A stretch of DNA of 64,000 nucleotides, taken from contig NZ_BMXS01000024.1 in the NCBI RefSeq assembly GCF_014651875.1, forward strand, positions 1 to 64,000, written 5' to 3'. Each line of letters opens with the position of its first letter. Positions within the stretch are counted from its first letter, which is position 1. The translations under genes were made by a program, and so were the position numbers. Positions 17,612 to 28,220 of this stretch are shown here, one piece after another. The notes beneath the pieces were generated by a model. That model was not told the origin of the DNA and did not search any database. It saw only the letters and a program-made list of their open reading frames with translations. Source of the DNA: Litchfieldella qijiaojingensis (GTDB lineage Bacteria; Pseudomonadota; Gammaproteobacteria; Pseudomonadales; Halomonadaceae).

Positions 17612-18256
17612 CTATCCGGTTTTTTCCAAGCCTCCGGCTTCTTCGCCCCACACTTCTTCCAGACGCTCTTTGCGACCGCAGGCTGACTTGTAGAAGCGGT
17701 AGCGCATCGCGTTGGTTTGATAGTAGTTCTGGTGATATTCCTCTGCAGGGTAGAACGTCTCGAAGGGCTCGATCTCGGTGGCGATCTCGCTCCCGAAGCG
17801 TTCGGCCAGTTCGTCGCGAGTCGCTTCGGCGAGTTCACGCTCTTCTTCGTTGCGATAGAAGATGGCGCTGCGATAGGGGCTGCCGGCGTCGCAGAATTGG
17901 CGATTTTCGGCGAAAGGATCGATATTGCGCCAGTAGACATGCAACAGCTCGGCATAATCGATCTGCGTCGGGTCATATTCGATTTTCACCGCTTCGGCAT
18001 GGCCGGTGTCTCCCGCACTGACCTGCTCATAGGTAGGGTTGTCAACATCGCCACCGGTGTAGCCTGAGGTGGTGGAGATCACGCCTTCTACCGGATCGAA
18101 TGCCTCTTCCATGCACCAGAAGCAACCACCGGCGAAATACGCTTCCTGTGTCTCTGTCTTGCTTTCCTGATCCGCGGCATGGCTAACAGCTGAGATGAGC
18201 AGTAGCGCAGCGCACAGTGGCATTAGTGGGGCGAAACGTGAACCGGGGTGGAACAT
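17612..18256 (-). CDS. msrA: Peptide methionine-(S)-sulfoxide reductase, exported form
   Basis: A 214-residue protein. The catalytic motif GCFWCMEEAF is followed by the conserved GYTGG, GHAEAVKIEYDP and the resolving-region residues of MsrA. It reduces the S-epimer of methionine sulfoxide in damaged proteins. The N-terminus from the ATG at 18256 (MFHPGSRFAPLMPLCAALL, ending SHA-A) reads as a Sec signal peptide, so this copy is probably periplasmic, unlike cytosolic MsrA. AAGG lies eight bases before that start. The R-epimer enzyme msrB is elsewhere in the window (62524-62925). Confidence 0.93.
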   Translation of the reverse strand: MFHPGSRFAPLMPLCAALLLISAVSHAADQESKTETQEAYFAGGCFWCMEEAFDPVEGVISTTSGYTGGDVDNPTYEQVSAGDTGHAEAVKIEYDPTQIDYAELLHVYWRNIDPFAENRQFCDAGSPYRSAIFYRNEEERELAEATRDELAERFGSEIATEIEPFETFYPAEEYHQNYYQTNAMRYRFYKSACGRKERLEEVWGEEAGGLEKTG

Positions 18257-18450
18257 GTCGATTACCTTGTTTGCCGGGGAATGTTGTAAGGATATAGGAA
18301 ATTGAATAATTGGATGGTGGTGGGGAGGATAGGTTCCACGGCCATGTCGAGTAAGGATCGTCACGAAAACGTGACTCAAGGAACGGACCCGTGCAAGCTG
18401 GCTCGGGATTTCCGGGGTGTCGCCCCAGTTCGATCAAGGGAGTGTCTGTC

Positions 18451-20664
18451 TTGAAGCGCCAACGACTCATCATCATTGCCGTTATCGCCGTGGTGGTCGC
18501 GGTATTCTTCGCCAGTGGGGCTCACGAAACCCTGACCTTGGATAACCTCAAGGCCGAACAGGTGCGTTTCCAGGCCTGGTTCGCCGAGGCGCCGTTCACC
18601 GTGGCGGGCGGTTTCTTCGTTCTCTATGTGATCATGGCGGCCCTGTCGCTGCCTGGTGCCACCTTGATGACGTTGCTGGGTGGCGCTTTGTTCGGACTGG
18701 GCTGGGGACTGTTGATCATCTCCTTTGCCAGTAGCCTGGGCGCCACCCTGGCGTTCTTGATCGCTCGTACCCTGGCTCGAAACCTAGTAGAGCAGCGCTT
18801 CTCTCGCCAACTCGAGAGCGTCAACCGTGGCATCGCTCGCGAAGGCGCCTTCTATCTGTTCACCTTGCGCCTGATCCCGCTGTTTCCGTTTTTCGTCATC
18901 AACCTGGTGCTGGGACTGACCCGCATGCGCACCTGGACCTTCTACTGGGTGAGTCAACTCGGGATGCTGCCTGGCACTGCGGTTTACGTGAACGCCGGGC
19001 GCGAACTGGGTGAGCTCGAGTCGCTGGGCGGTATCCTCTCGCCGGGATTGATCGTCTCTTTCGCGCTGATCGGCATCTTCCCGCTTCTGGCCCGGCGCGG
19101 AGTGGATTATGCCAAACGCCGGCGCATGGCCCGCCAATACGGTAAGCCGGCAAGTTTCGACTATGACATCGTGGTGATCGGTGCAGGCTCGGCGGGGCTG
19201 GTCGCCAGCTACATAGGGACCGCGCTCAAGGCCAAGGTGGCACTGGTCGAACGTGATCGAATGGGCGGCGATTGCCTGAACACTGGCTGCGTGCCTTCCA
19301 AGGCCTTGATACGTGTCGCGCGGCTGGCTCAGGAGGTGCGCGATGCCAAGCGCTTCGGTATCGAAACCAAGGAGCCGCGCATCGACTTCGCCGCGGTCAT
19401 GGACCATGTGCACCAGGCCGTGCGCGATGTGGAGCCGCATGACAGCGCCGAGCGCTATCGTCATCTGGGGGTGGAGGTGATTCAGGGCGAGGCCAGGCTG
19501 CTTACCCCGTGGGAAGTGCGGGTCGGTCAACGGGTACTCACCACGCGCCATGTGATCATTGCCACCGGGGCGCGACCGAAGGTGCCCGAGTTGCCGGGGC
19601 TGGATGAAATCGAGGTGCTGACTTCAGACAACCTGTGGCAACTCGAGTCGTTGCCTGAGCGCCTGGTGGTGCTAGGTGGTGGTTCCATCGGCTGTGAGCT
19701 GGGCCAGAGCTTTTCCCGCCTGGGCAGCCGCGTGACGCTGGTGGAAATGGCTCCTCAACTGCTGCCGCGTGAGGACCGCGATATTGCCGCTCAGCTAGCC
19801 TTGCGCATGGAAAACGAAGGGGTGCGATTGTATCTCGGTGCGCGGGCGCTGCGTGTCGAGTCTGGCCCCAGCCACGGCGATGCGGGCAAAGTGCTGGTGA
19901 TCGAGCGCGATGGCGAGCAAGGTACCCAGACGGAGAGGGTGGTGTTCGACCGCTTGCTGGTCGCGGTGGGGCGCGAGGCGGTGGTCGAGGGGCTGGGGCT
20001 CGAGGCGCTGAACATCGAGACTCGCGCCGATGGCACCCTTGATGTCGACGAGACGTTGCGCAGCCTGCATCCCAATGTATGGGCGTGTGGCGATGTTGCC
20101 GGCCCCTACCAGTTGACGCATGCCAGTGCCCATCAAGCTTGGCATGCTACGGTCAATGCCCTGTTCGGCGAGATCAAGCGCTTTGCCGTTGACTACCGCA
20201 ACCTGCCGGCGGTGACCTTTACCGAACCCGAGGTCGCTCGCGTGGGGCTCAACGAACGCGAAGCCAGGGCTCGAGGAGTCGAGTACGAAGTGACACGTTA
20301 TGATCTCGGCGAGCTCGATCGTGCCATCGCCGACGGTCGCACCCAGGGATTCATCAAGGTGCTGACGGTGCCTGGCAAGGACCGCCTGCTGGGGGTGAGC
20401 ATCGTCGGTCATGGCGCCGGTGAACTGCTAGGCGAATTCACCTTGGCGATGACTCAGGGCATTGGCCTGAACAAGCTGCTGGGAACCATCCATCCCTATC
20501 CGACCTTCTCGGAGGCTGCCAAGGCCACGGCCGGGGTGTGGAAGAATGCTCACAAGCCTGAACGGGTGCTGAGCTGGCTTGCGCGTTACTTTGCCTGGCG
20601 GCGGCGCGGTGGGCCGCTCGAGGAGGTCCGCGAGAGCCTGCGTGGACGCAGCGATAAGGCATGA
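18451..20664 (+). CDS. TVP38/DedA-like membrane domain fused to a FAD-dependent disulfide oxidoreductase
   Basis: About 737 residues. The first ~215 form a TVP38/VTT (SNARE-associated) membrane domain with several hydrophobic helices. The remainder is a complete pyridine nucleotide-disulfide oxidoreductase. It has an FAD-binding GAGSAGL, the redox-active pair in GGDCLNTGCVPSK, an NAD(P)-binding GGGSIGCELGQ, and the C-terminal dimerisation domain with HPYPTFSEA. It resembles mercuric or dihydrolipoamide reductases but lacks an N-terminal metal-binding domain. This gives a flavin disulfide reductase tethered to the inner membrane; the substrate is unknown. The TTG start at 18451 is preceded by AAGGGAG eight bases away, better than the in-frame GTG at 18442. 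The 3' end runs straight into a nikR remnant. Confidence 0.82.
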   Translation: MKRQRLIIIAVIAVVVAVFFASGAHETLTLDNLKAEQVRFQAWFAEAPFTVAGGFFVLYVIMAALSLPGATLMTLLGGALFGLGWGLLIISFASSLGATLAFLIARTLARNLVEQRFSRQLESVNRGIAREGAFYLFTLRLIPLFPFFVINLVLGLTRMRTWTFYWVSQLGMLPGTAVYVNAGRELGELESLGGILSPGLIVSFALIGIFPLLARRGVDYAKRRRMARQYGKPASFDYDIVVIGAGSAGLVASYIGTALKAKVALVERDRMGGDCLNTGCVPSKALIRVARLAQEVRDAKRFGIETKEPRIDFAAVMDHVHQAVRDVEPHDSAERYRHLGVEVIQGEARLLTPWEVRVGQRVLTTRHVIIATGARPKVPELPGLDEIEVLTSDNLWQLESLPERLVVLGGGSIGCELGQSFSRLGSRVTLVEMAPQLLPREDRDIAAQLALRMENEGVRLYLGARALRVESGPSHGDAGKVLVIERDGEQGTQTERVVFDRLLVAVGREAVVEGLGLEALNIETRADGTLDVDETLRSLHPNVWACGDVAGPYQLTHASAHQAWHATVNALFGEIKRFAVDYRNLPAVTFTEPEVARVGLNEREARARGVEYEVTRYDLGELDRAIADGRTQGFIKVLTVPGKDRLLGVSIVGHGAGELLGEFTLAMTQGIGLNKLLGTIHPYPTFSEAAKATAGVWKNAHKPERVLSWLARYFAWRRRGGPLEEVRESLRGRSDKA

Positions 20665-20682
20665 AACTGGTTCACGGTATCG

Positions 20683-20850
20683 ATGCTACACGTGCATCCC
20701 GACCATGACAGTTGCCTGGAAGTGGCGGTACTCAAGGGAAAGGCGAGCGAACTGCAGGACTTCTCGGCCGAAGTCACAACCGAACGCTGCGTTCGCTACG
20801 ATCAGTTGGTGCAGGTGCAGGTGCAGGTGCAGGAGGAGGCGTCGGAATAG
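20683..20850 (+). pseudogene. nikR: Truncated nickel-responsive regulator (NikR C-terminal metal domain)
   Basis: A 55-codon frame starting MLHVHPDHDSCLEVAVLKG that matches the NikR C-terminal nickel-binding domain. The LHVHxxHDxCLEVAVLKG signature is intact, including the two His and the Cys ligands. The N-terminal ribbon-helix-helix DNA-binding half is absent: the sequence upstream is the end of the flavoprotein reductase in the same frame, separated by one stop codon. The tail ends in a GGTGCA hexamer repeat giving VQVQVQVQ. It is most likely a gene remnant. It could still be expressed as a free metal-binding peptide. Confidence 0.75.
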
Positions 20851-20916
20851 GCGCCTGCTGATGCCTTGCCGGTCGTCATGACTCTGTCGCGATTGCGGCA
20901 AGGCATCGGCGAGTTC

Positions 20917-21399
20917 TCAGTGTTCGACGCCACCTTCGCCATGCACGTGGCCGTGCTCGAGCTCTTCCTGGCTGGCTTCGCGAACGCTCTTGATCTCGAC
21001 ATCGAAGTTCAGGGTCTGACCGGCCAGCGGATGGTTGCCATCCACGGTCACGGTATCGCCCTCGACCTTGGTGACGGTAACCATCAAGGGGCCGCCTTGC
21101 GTCTGCGCCTGGAACTGCATGCCTGGCTGCACTTCTTCGACACCCTGGAAGGCATCGCGGGGCACTTCCTGAACCAGGGCAGGCTGGGTTTCGCCATACC
21201 CTTCGGCGGGGGTGACGGTGACCTGAAGCTTGTCGCCGCTCTCACGGCCTTCCAGTTCCTTCTCCAGACCCGGGATGATGTTGCCGGCGCCATGGAGGTA
21301 TGTCAGCGGTTCGCGACCTTCCGAGCTGTCCAGCACTTCACCTGCATCGTTGGTCAAGGTGTAGTGGAACGCGACAACGGAGTTCTGCGCAATTTGCAT
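20917..21399 (-). CDS. slyD: FKBP-type peptidyl-prolyl isomerase, SlyD-like
   Basis: A 160-residue protein with the split FKBP domain (VAFHYTLTNDAGEVLDSS, then LTYLHGAGNIIPGLEKEL) and the inserted IF chaperone domain around residues 65-130. It ends in a short His-rich tail (HGHVHGEGGVEH), shorter than the E. coli metal-binding tail. Proline isomerisation, chaperone activity and nickel handling are known for the family. The start at 21399 has AAGG upstream. The neighbouring nikR remnant hints at former nickel-related context, but this is inference. Confidence 0.9.
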   Translation of the reverse strand: MQIAQNSVVAFHYTLTNDAGEVLDSSEGREPLTYLHGAGNIIPGLEKELEGRESGDKLQVTVTPAEGYGETQPALVQEVPRDAFQGVEEVQPGMQFQAQTQGGPLMVTVTKVEGDTVTVDGNHPLAGQTLNFDVEIKSVREASQEELEHGHVHGEGGVEH

Positions 21400-21623
21400 T
21401 GAGGGACCTTTCGGTGAGTGCATGTCATTACCATGGTAACGTGCCACCATGGGGGCTGTCAGGGGCGACGAGGAATTTTTCATTTTCGCCATGCCAATCA
21501 TGACGTTGGTTCAACCGATATGACAGTGGTTGCGTAGGTTTCGGGGCAGGGATACCCTACCAGACAATCTTGCAAGCCGGGCCTTGGTTGCCTGCGACCC
21601 ATCCATATTACGGAGCGCCCCTT

Positions 21624-21893
21624 ATGACCGTGACCCTGATCTGGCTGATCGCCTTCGCCGTGATCCTGTATCTAACCCTCAAGGGATGGAATGGAGCGCT
21701 GGGTACCTTCTTCGAGCGCAAGATGCCGGAACTGCTGAAGTCCAAAGGTGACGAGCGCTGGATATGGTGTCCCGCCATCGCAGTACTGGGGGCCACTTAC
21801 ATCGTGCGCCCGGTCGATATGCTGATGACCCTGATCGTGGTCGGTCTGGTGGTCTGGCTGGGCAAGAAGATCCTGGGGTGGGCCCTCAAATAA
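21624..21893 (+). CDS. Small inner-membrane protein of unknown function
   Basis: Eighty-nine residues with a GGAG ribosome-binding site nine bases before the ATG. Two or three hydrophobic segments (about residues 3-20, 48-62 and 66-82) flank a short basic/acidic loop (FFERKMPELLKSKGDERW). I do not recognise the family. It is divergent from slyD, with ~225 bases between, and convergent with a glycine-zipper lipoprotein gene. Confidence 0.65.
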   Translation: MTVTLIWLIAFAVILYLTLKGWNGALGTFFERKMPELLKSKGDERWIWCPAIAVLGATYIVRPVDMLMTLIVVGLVVWLGKKILGWALK

Positions 21894-21990
21894 GGACAAG
21901 CATCCCTGAGTGTGTGATGCCAACGGATCCCGGAAAAGTGCAAGGCCCGCGAGATAATTCGCGGGCCTTGTCGCTGCTGGCGCGATCGGT

Positions 21991-22458
21991 TCAGTAGGGT
22001 GCGACGCTCAGGTTGGCGCCGCTGCCGATCAGGCGGACGCGCTGGCCGACCTCGAAGTTGCGGTCGGCTTTCTGAACCACCACAACGCTTTGCCCGTTAT
22101 CGCGTCGAATTTCCATTTCCCAGGCGCGTGTACGGTTGGCAGAATCCTCGATCTTGCTGCCAGCCACGCTACCGCCGATGGCACCGGCGGCGGTGGCCAG
22201 CCTGCGGCCCGAACCGCCCCCAATCTGGTTGCCCAGCAGGCCACCGATCACCGCGCCACCGAGACCACCAACCACGTTGCCCTGTGGGCTGTCGGCCTGG
22301 ATCTGTACCTGGCGCAGCGCGACGATGGTGCCGTAGTTGACCGTCTGGGCGGTCTGGGCTTGGCTGCCGCGGTAGACATCGCCGGAATAGGGGGCAGTGT
22401 TGGCACAGCCCGCCAAGGTCAACAGGCCAATAGCCACAATGGGAAGAAGACGCTTCAT
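21991..22458 (-). CDS. Glycine-zipper outer-membrane lipoprotein, SlyB/Pcp-like
   Basis: A 155-residue lipoprotein: signal with LTLAGC lipobox, Cys18 lipidated. It is followed by the conserved YSGDVYRGSQAQTAQTVNYG region and a central glycine zipper (GGLGGAVIGGLLGNQIGGG), which forms a membrane hairpin. The C-terminal part (RRDNGQSVVVVQ, VGQRVRLIG) is the usual SlyB/17-kDa antigen domain. It probably stabilises the outer membrane. A near-perfect AGGAGGG precedes the start at 22458. Confidence 0.88.
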   Translation of the reverse strand: MKRLLPIVAIGLLTLAGCANTAPYSGDVYRGSQAQTAQTVNYGTIVALRQVQIQADSPQGNVVGGLGGAVIGGLLGNQIGGGSGRRLATAAGAIGGSVAGSKIEDSANRTRAWEMEIRRDNGQSVVVVQKADRNFEVGQRVRLIGSGANLSVAPY

Positions 22459-22602
22459 GGAACCCTCCTGCAACTTGGCGCACTGCCAAGCGATTCTATC
22501 GTTAGGAAACGGTGTTTTATAATAGTTTAGCGGCTCTTGTCCCCTAGGACCAGTGGTTGGTCGCTGAGTGCCCTCAGTGTAGCGCGAGCAAATAGCAAAC
22601 AA

Positions 22603-22643
22603 TAAGGAAAAGGCAATGCAAAGAGGAGAGGCCGAAGCCTCCC
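22603..22643 (-). terminator. Possible terminator downstream of aceA
   Basis: GGAGAGGC/GCCTCCCC (22626-22643 region) forms an eight-bp stem with one mismatch and a CGAA loop. In the leftward direction a T-rich stretch follows. It lies ~35 bases after the aceA stop. Confidence 0.4.
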
Positions 22644-22677
22644 CGCTAGATGGTCGTTCACGTCACGGCAATTGCCA

Positions 22678-24276
22678 TCAGCCGAATTGGTTCATGGTGT
22701 TGTCCTTGCCGCCGGCCTTCAGCGCGCCTTCTCCGGAGAAATACTCCTTGTGGTCGTCACCGATGTTTGAGCCGGCCATGTCCTGGTGCTTGACGCATGC
22801 CAGTCTGCGGCGGATCTCCTGACGCTGGACGCCAGCGACATAGGCCAGCATACCGTCGCCACCGAAGTAGCCCTGAGCCAGTTCGTCGGTGGACAGTGCC
22901 GCGGTGTGGTAGGTCGGTAGGGTGATCAGGTGATGGAAGATCCCCGCCTCGCGCGAGGCGTCGCGTTGGAAGTTGCGAGTCCACTCGTCGGCCACGGCGG
23001 CCAGCTCGGTGTCGTCGTACTCGGCACTCATCAGATTGGCGCGGTCGTAGGCGGATACGTCCTTGCCTTCCTCTTTCCAGGCATCGAAGACCTGTTGGCG
23101 GAAGTTCAGGGTCCAGTTGAAGGACGGTGAGTTGTTGTAGACCAGCTTGGCGTCGGGGATGACTTCGCGAATGCGGTTGACCATGCCGGCGATCTGGCCC
23201 ACGTGCGGCTTCTCGGTTTCGATCCACAGCAGGTCGGCGCCATTCTGCAGGCTGGTGATACAGTCGAGCACCACGCGATCTTCACCGGTTCCCTGACGGA
23301 ACTTGTAGAGGCCGTTGGGCAGGCGTACCGGCTTTCTCAGCTCGCCGTCGAGTTTGATCACCATGTCGCCTTCGGCGACATCGCCAGCCGATGCAACTGG
23401 CGTGGTTTCGAGGAAGCGGTTGTATTGCGATGCCAGATCGCCTGGCTCCTTGGAAACCGGCACCTTCTGGGTCAGTCCGGCACCCAGCGAGTCGGTACGC
23501 GCGACGATCACGCCGTCGTCCACACCGAGTTCCAGGAAGGCATAACGCACGGCGTTGATCTTGGCCAGGAAATCCTCGTGGGGCACGGTCACCTTGCCGG
23601 CCTGATGACCGCACTGCTTGACGTCGGAGACCTGGTTCTCGATCTGGATGCAGCAGGCCCCGGCCTCGATCATTTTCTTGGCCAGCAGATAGGTTGCTTC
23701 CTCGTTGCCGAAACCAGCATCGATATCGGCGATGATCGGCACCACATGGGTTTCGAAATCGTCGATCCGTGCCTGAACCGCCTTGGCGGCGACTTGGTCG
23801 CCCTTGGCGCGAGCATCGTCGAGTTCATGGAACAGATGGCCGAGTTCCCGCGCGTCGGCCTGACGCAGGAAGGTATAGAGTTCCTCGATCAGCGCCGGCA
23901 CGGCGGTTTTCTCGTGCATGGACTGGTCGGGCAGCGGGCCGAATTCGGAACGCATGGCTGCCACCATCCAGCCGGAAAGGTACAGGTAGCGCTTGTTGGT
24001 ATGGCCGAAGTGCTTCTTGATGGCGATCAGCTTCTGCTGGCCGATGAAGCCGTGCCAGCAGCCCAGCGATTGGGTGTACTGGCTGGTGTCGGCATCGTAT
24101 TCGGCCATGTCCCGGCGTATGATGCCGGCAGTATAGCGGGCGATGTCCAGACCGGTCTTGAAGCGGTTCTGGGCCTTCATGCGGGCGACGTATTCGGGGT
24201 TGATGTTGTCCCACTTGCCACCCTGGGCTTCGCGCAACTGGGCTATCGCGTTGAGATCGTCTTGATAAGCTGACAT
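22678..24276 (-). CDS. aceA: Isocitrate lyase, long (Pseudomonas-type) form
   Basis: A 532-residue enzyme that splits isocitrate into glyoxylate and succinate, the entry step of the glyoxylate shunt for growth on acetate or fatty acids. The catalytic signature appears as VKQCGHQAGK (KKCGH in E. coli, here with Gln), with FNWTLNFRQQ and NNSPSFNW further on. Length matches the ~530-residue pseudomonad class rather than the 434-residue E. coli enzyme. The start at 24276 has AAGGA upstream and fits the family N-terminus (MSAYQDDL) better than an ATG 15 bases upstream. No malate synthase gene is present. Isocitrate dehydrogenase, the competing enzyme, is encoded at 30744. Confidence 0.95.
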   Translation of the reverse strand: MSAYQDDLNAIAQLREAQGGKWDNINPEYVARMKAQNRFKTGLDIARYTAGIIRRDMAEYDADTSQYTQSLGCWHGFIGQQKLIAIKKHFGHTNKRYLYLSGWMVAAMRSEFGPLPDQSMHEKTAVPALIEELYTFLRQADARELGHLFHELDDARAKGDQVAAKAVQARIDDFETHVVPIIADIDAGFGNEEATYLLAKKMIEAGACCIQIENQVSDVKQCGHQAGKVTVPHEDFLAKINAVRYAFLELGVDDGVIVARTDSLGAGLTQKVPVSKEPGDLASQYNRFLETTPVASAGDVAEGDMVIKLDGELRKPVRLPNGLYKFRQGTGEDRVVLDCITSLQNGADLLWIETEKPHVGQIAGMVNRIREVIPDAKLVYNNSPSFNWTLNFRQQVFDAWKEEGKDVSAYDRANLMSAEYDDTELAAVADEWTRNFQRDASREAGIFHHLITLPTYHTAALSTDELAQGYFGGDGMLAYVAGVQRQEIRRRLACVKHQDMAGSNIGDDHKEYFSGEGALKAGGKDNTMNQFG

Positions 24277-24353
24277 GGGGCCATCCTTCATTGGTAGGGA
24301 AGTAAGTGCTTCTAGATTAGACAGGATCAGGAATACCGTATTCGTTGCCGCCG

Positions 24354-24501
24354 ACTACAAGTTTGGTCTAAAACGTTTGTTTTAATCCTGTCTTGTTAAG
24401 CACTATCGCCCATGATGGCGGGGGGGAACAATTATTACTTTGGGGCAGGCAGGGTTGTAGTTTGACTACAAGAAGGGCCATTTTGGCCCCGGAAATGTAG
24501 T
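24354..24501. promoter_or_regulatory. Candidate operator cluster upstream of aceA (ACTACAA motifs)
   Basis: The aceA upstream region carries a 7-bp inverted repeat, TTGTAGTTTGACTACAA (24455-24471). It also has a half-site ACTACAA at 24354-24360 and TGTAGT at 24496-24501. A second inverted pair, GACAGGAT (24320-24327) with ATCCTGTC (24385-24392), is nearer the start. They look like operator sites for one or two regulators; I cannot name them. Confidence 0.4.
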
Positions 24502-24534
24502 CAGTTTTCGTTGCGTGGGATAATTGTTGATGAA

Positions 24535-24972
24535 TCAACCGGCTAGCGAAAGCCGCATGTTGCGGTGCGGTATGCCAGCATCGAGAAACTCGTCACCGAA
24601 GGCTTCGAACCCCAGGCTTTCGTAGAACGCCAGGGCGTGGGTCTGGGCGGCGAGCTCGACGTGGGTGTGCCCACGTTGGCGAGCGACCTCGATTGCGGCC
24701 TGCATCAATTGCCGGCCCACGCCCAGTCCACGAGCCTCGATCAGCACTGCGACACGGCCGATATGACCGTCAGGCAGCAGCCGGGCAGTGCCAATGGCGC
24801 GTTCCCCTTGCCAGGCCAGGAAGTGGACGCAGTCGTCGTCGCGACCGTCCCACTCTTCGTGCCGTGGGACGGCCTGCTCCTCTATGAAGACGACTCGTCG
24901 AATTTCGCTGGCCACCGGGCCTAGCGTGGCCCAGTCGCCATGCTGGATCGTGATGGCATCGGTCGAGTTCAT
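24535..24972 (-). CDS. GNAT-family N-acetyltransferase
   Basis: A 145-residue single-domain acetyltransferase. The acetyl-CoA-binding loop is in IGRVAVLIEARGLGVGRQLM (Q/RxxGxG/A pattern), with the preceding strand RAIGTARLL and the C-terminal ALAFYESLGFEAFGDEF. It resembles ElaA/YjcF-type proteins; the substrate is unknown. Its start overlaps the roxA stop by four bases (ATGA), so it is translationally coupled to the ribosomal oxygenase gene. Confidence 0.87.
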   Translation of the reverse strand: MNSTDAITIQHGDWATLGPVASEIRRVVFIEEQAVPRHEEWDGRDDDCVHFLAWQGERAIGTARLLPDGHIGRVAVLIEARGLGVGRQLMQAAIEVARQRGHTHVELAAQTHALAFYESLGFEAFGDEFLDAGIPHRNMRLSLAG

Positions 24973-26168
24973 GGTGTGTTCTCGTCGTCCAGTTCTTCAT
25001 CGTCATGCAGTGGCCAGCTCAGGCTGCCACGGTCGAGCAATCGAGCCAGCAGCTCGGTAGCATTGGGGTAGGCAAGCAACTCGGCGCCGATGGGGCTGCG
25101 GGAGGCCAGGGTGCGGGCCAGTTCCAGGGAGCAGTCGATGCCGTCGCCATCGACGAACAGGGTGGCTTGGCCATCGCCCAGAGGGCAATACGCGAAGCGC
25201 GAACCAAGGGTGCGCTCCAGTTCGGCTCCGGCCTGTAGTTCGGTGACAAGCGCCTCGACGTCGGTTGGGATATCGTTGGGGACGAGTTGGTCGACGTACT
25301 TGGGTTGAGTCATCACGCGGCCGAACCATTGGGCGAGTTGGTCGGGGTCGTCGAGGGTATCGAGGATCAGCGTTCGCATGCGTTCCAGGGCCGCATCGTC
25401 GAGTTCGCCCGGGTCGTCGGGCGACGCCATGCCGGCGTCGGCGAAGCGCAGCGAGGGCGGCAGCCCTTCGCCCACGTAATCGGCGAAGGAAGTGATGGCT
25501 TCGTCGGCGGAAGGGGCGCGGAAGCCCACCGAGATCGTCATGCAGTCGTCGGATTGGCTGATACCGTGGTGGGCCCAGGCCGGGGGTAGATAGAGCATGT
25601 CACCGGGTTCCAGACCCCAGTCCTGATCGCCCTCTACCTCGAAACGTTCGAGGATGCGCAGGTCGATACCTTGCAGGATCGGCGCATCGTCGGGCACCTT
25701 GCCGCCTAGTTGCCAGCGTCGCTGGCCGCTGGCTTGCAGCAGGAAGACATCGTACTGGTCGACGTGGGGGCCGACGCTGCCACCCGGGGGAGCGTAGCTG
25801 ATCATGATGTCATCGAGCCGCCAGCGCGGCAGGAAGGTGAACTCTTCGAGCAGTGCGGCGACCTCGGGTACATAGTGATCCACCGCTTGCACCAGCAGCG
25901 TCCAGTTGCGCTCGGGCAGACGCGCGAAGGTGGCTTCATCGAAGGGGCCGTGGCTCACTTGCCAGGGGCCGTCGGGACCCTTCTCTTCCACTAGCCTCGC
26001 CTCGACGCCTTCCTCGCAGGCCAGCCCCGCCAGTTCGTCAGGATCGAGCGGGCTTTCGAAGTTCGGGAAAGCACCACGGATCAACAGCGGTTTTTTCTGC
26101 CAGTAGTCGCGCAGGAATTCGCTGGCAGAGAGGCTGCCAAGCAGTTGCAGCGGGGTATGGGAAGGCAT
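24969..26168 (-). CDS. roxA: 50S ribosomal protein L16 arginine 3-hydroxylase (JmjC/cupin oxygenase)
   Basis: A 399-residue 2-oxoglutarate/Fe(II) oxygenase of the YcfD/RoxA family. The iron-binding motif appears as PHVDQYDVF (HxD), with the distal His in PPAWAHHGIS. The family N-terminus (LSASEFLRDYWQKKPLLIRGA) and a C-terminal winged-helix region are present. In E. coli it hydroxylates an arginine of ribosomal protein L16. The start at 26168 has GAGGAAG upstream. It is two bases downstream of purB, so this is a continuation of the mnmA-hflD-purB operon. Confidence 0.92.
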   Translation of the reverse strand: MPSHTPLQLLGSLSASEFLRDYWQKKPLLIRGAFPNFESPLDPDELAGLACEEGVEARLVEEKGPDGPWQVSHGPFDEATFARLPERNWTLLVQAVDHYVPEVAALLEEFTFLPRWRLDDIMISYAPPGGSVGPHVDQYDVFLLQASGQRRWQLGGKVPDDAPILQGIDLRILERFEVEGDQDWGLEPGDMLYLPPAWAHHGISQSDDCMTISVGFRAPSADEAITSFADYVGEGLPPSLRFADAGMASPDDPGELDDAALERMRTLILDTLDDPDQLAQWFGRVMTQPKYVDQLVPNDIPTDVEALVTELQAGAELERTLGSRFAYCPLGDGQATLFVDGDGIDCSLELARTLASRSPIGAELLAYPNATELLARLLDRGSLSWPLHDDEELDDENTP

Positions 26169-26170
26169 GG

Positions 26171-28216
<2,046 letters not shown>

Positions 28217-28220
<4 letters not shown>

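Noticed and set aside
18359-18374. GTCACG-AAAA-CGTGAC hairpin upstream of the TVP38 fusion as a terminator
   Set aside because: Only a six-bp stem with no T-run in either direction. It could be an operator, but there is no further support.
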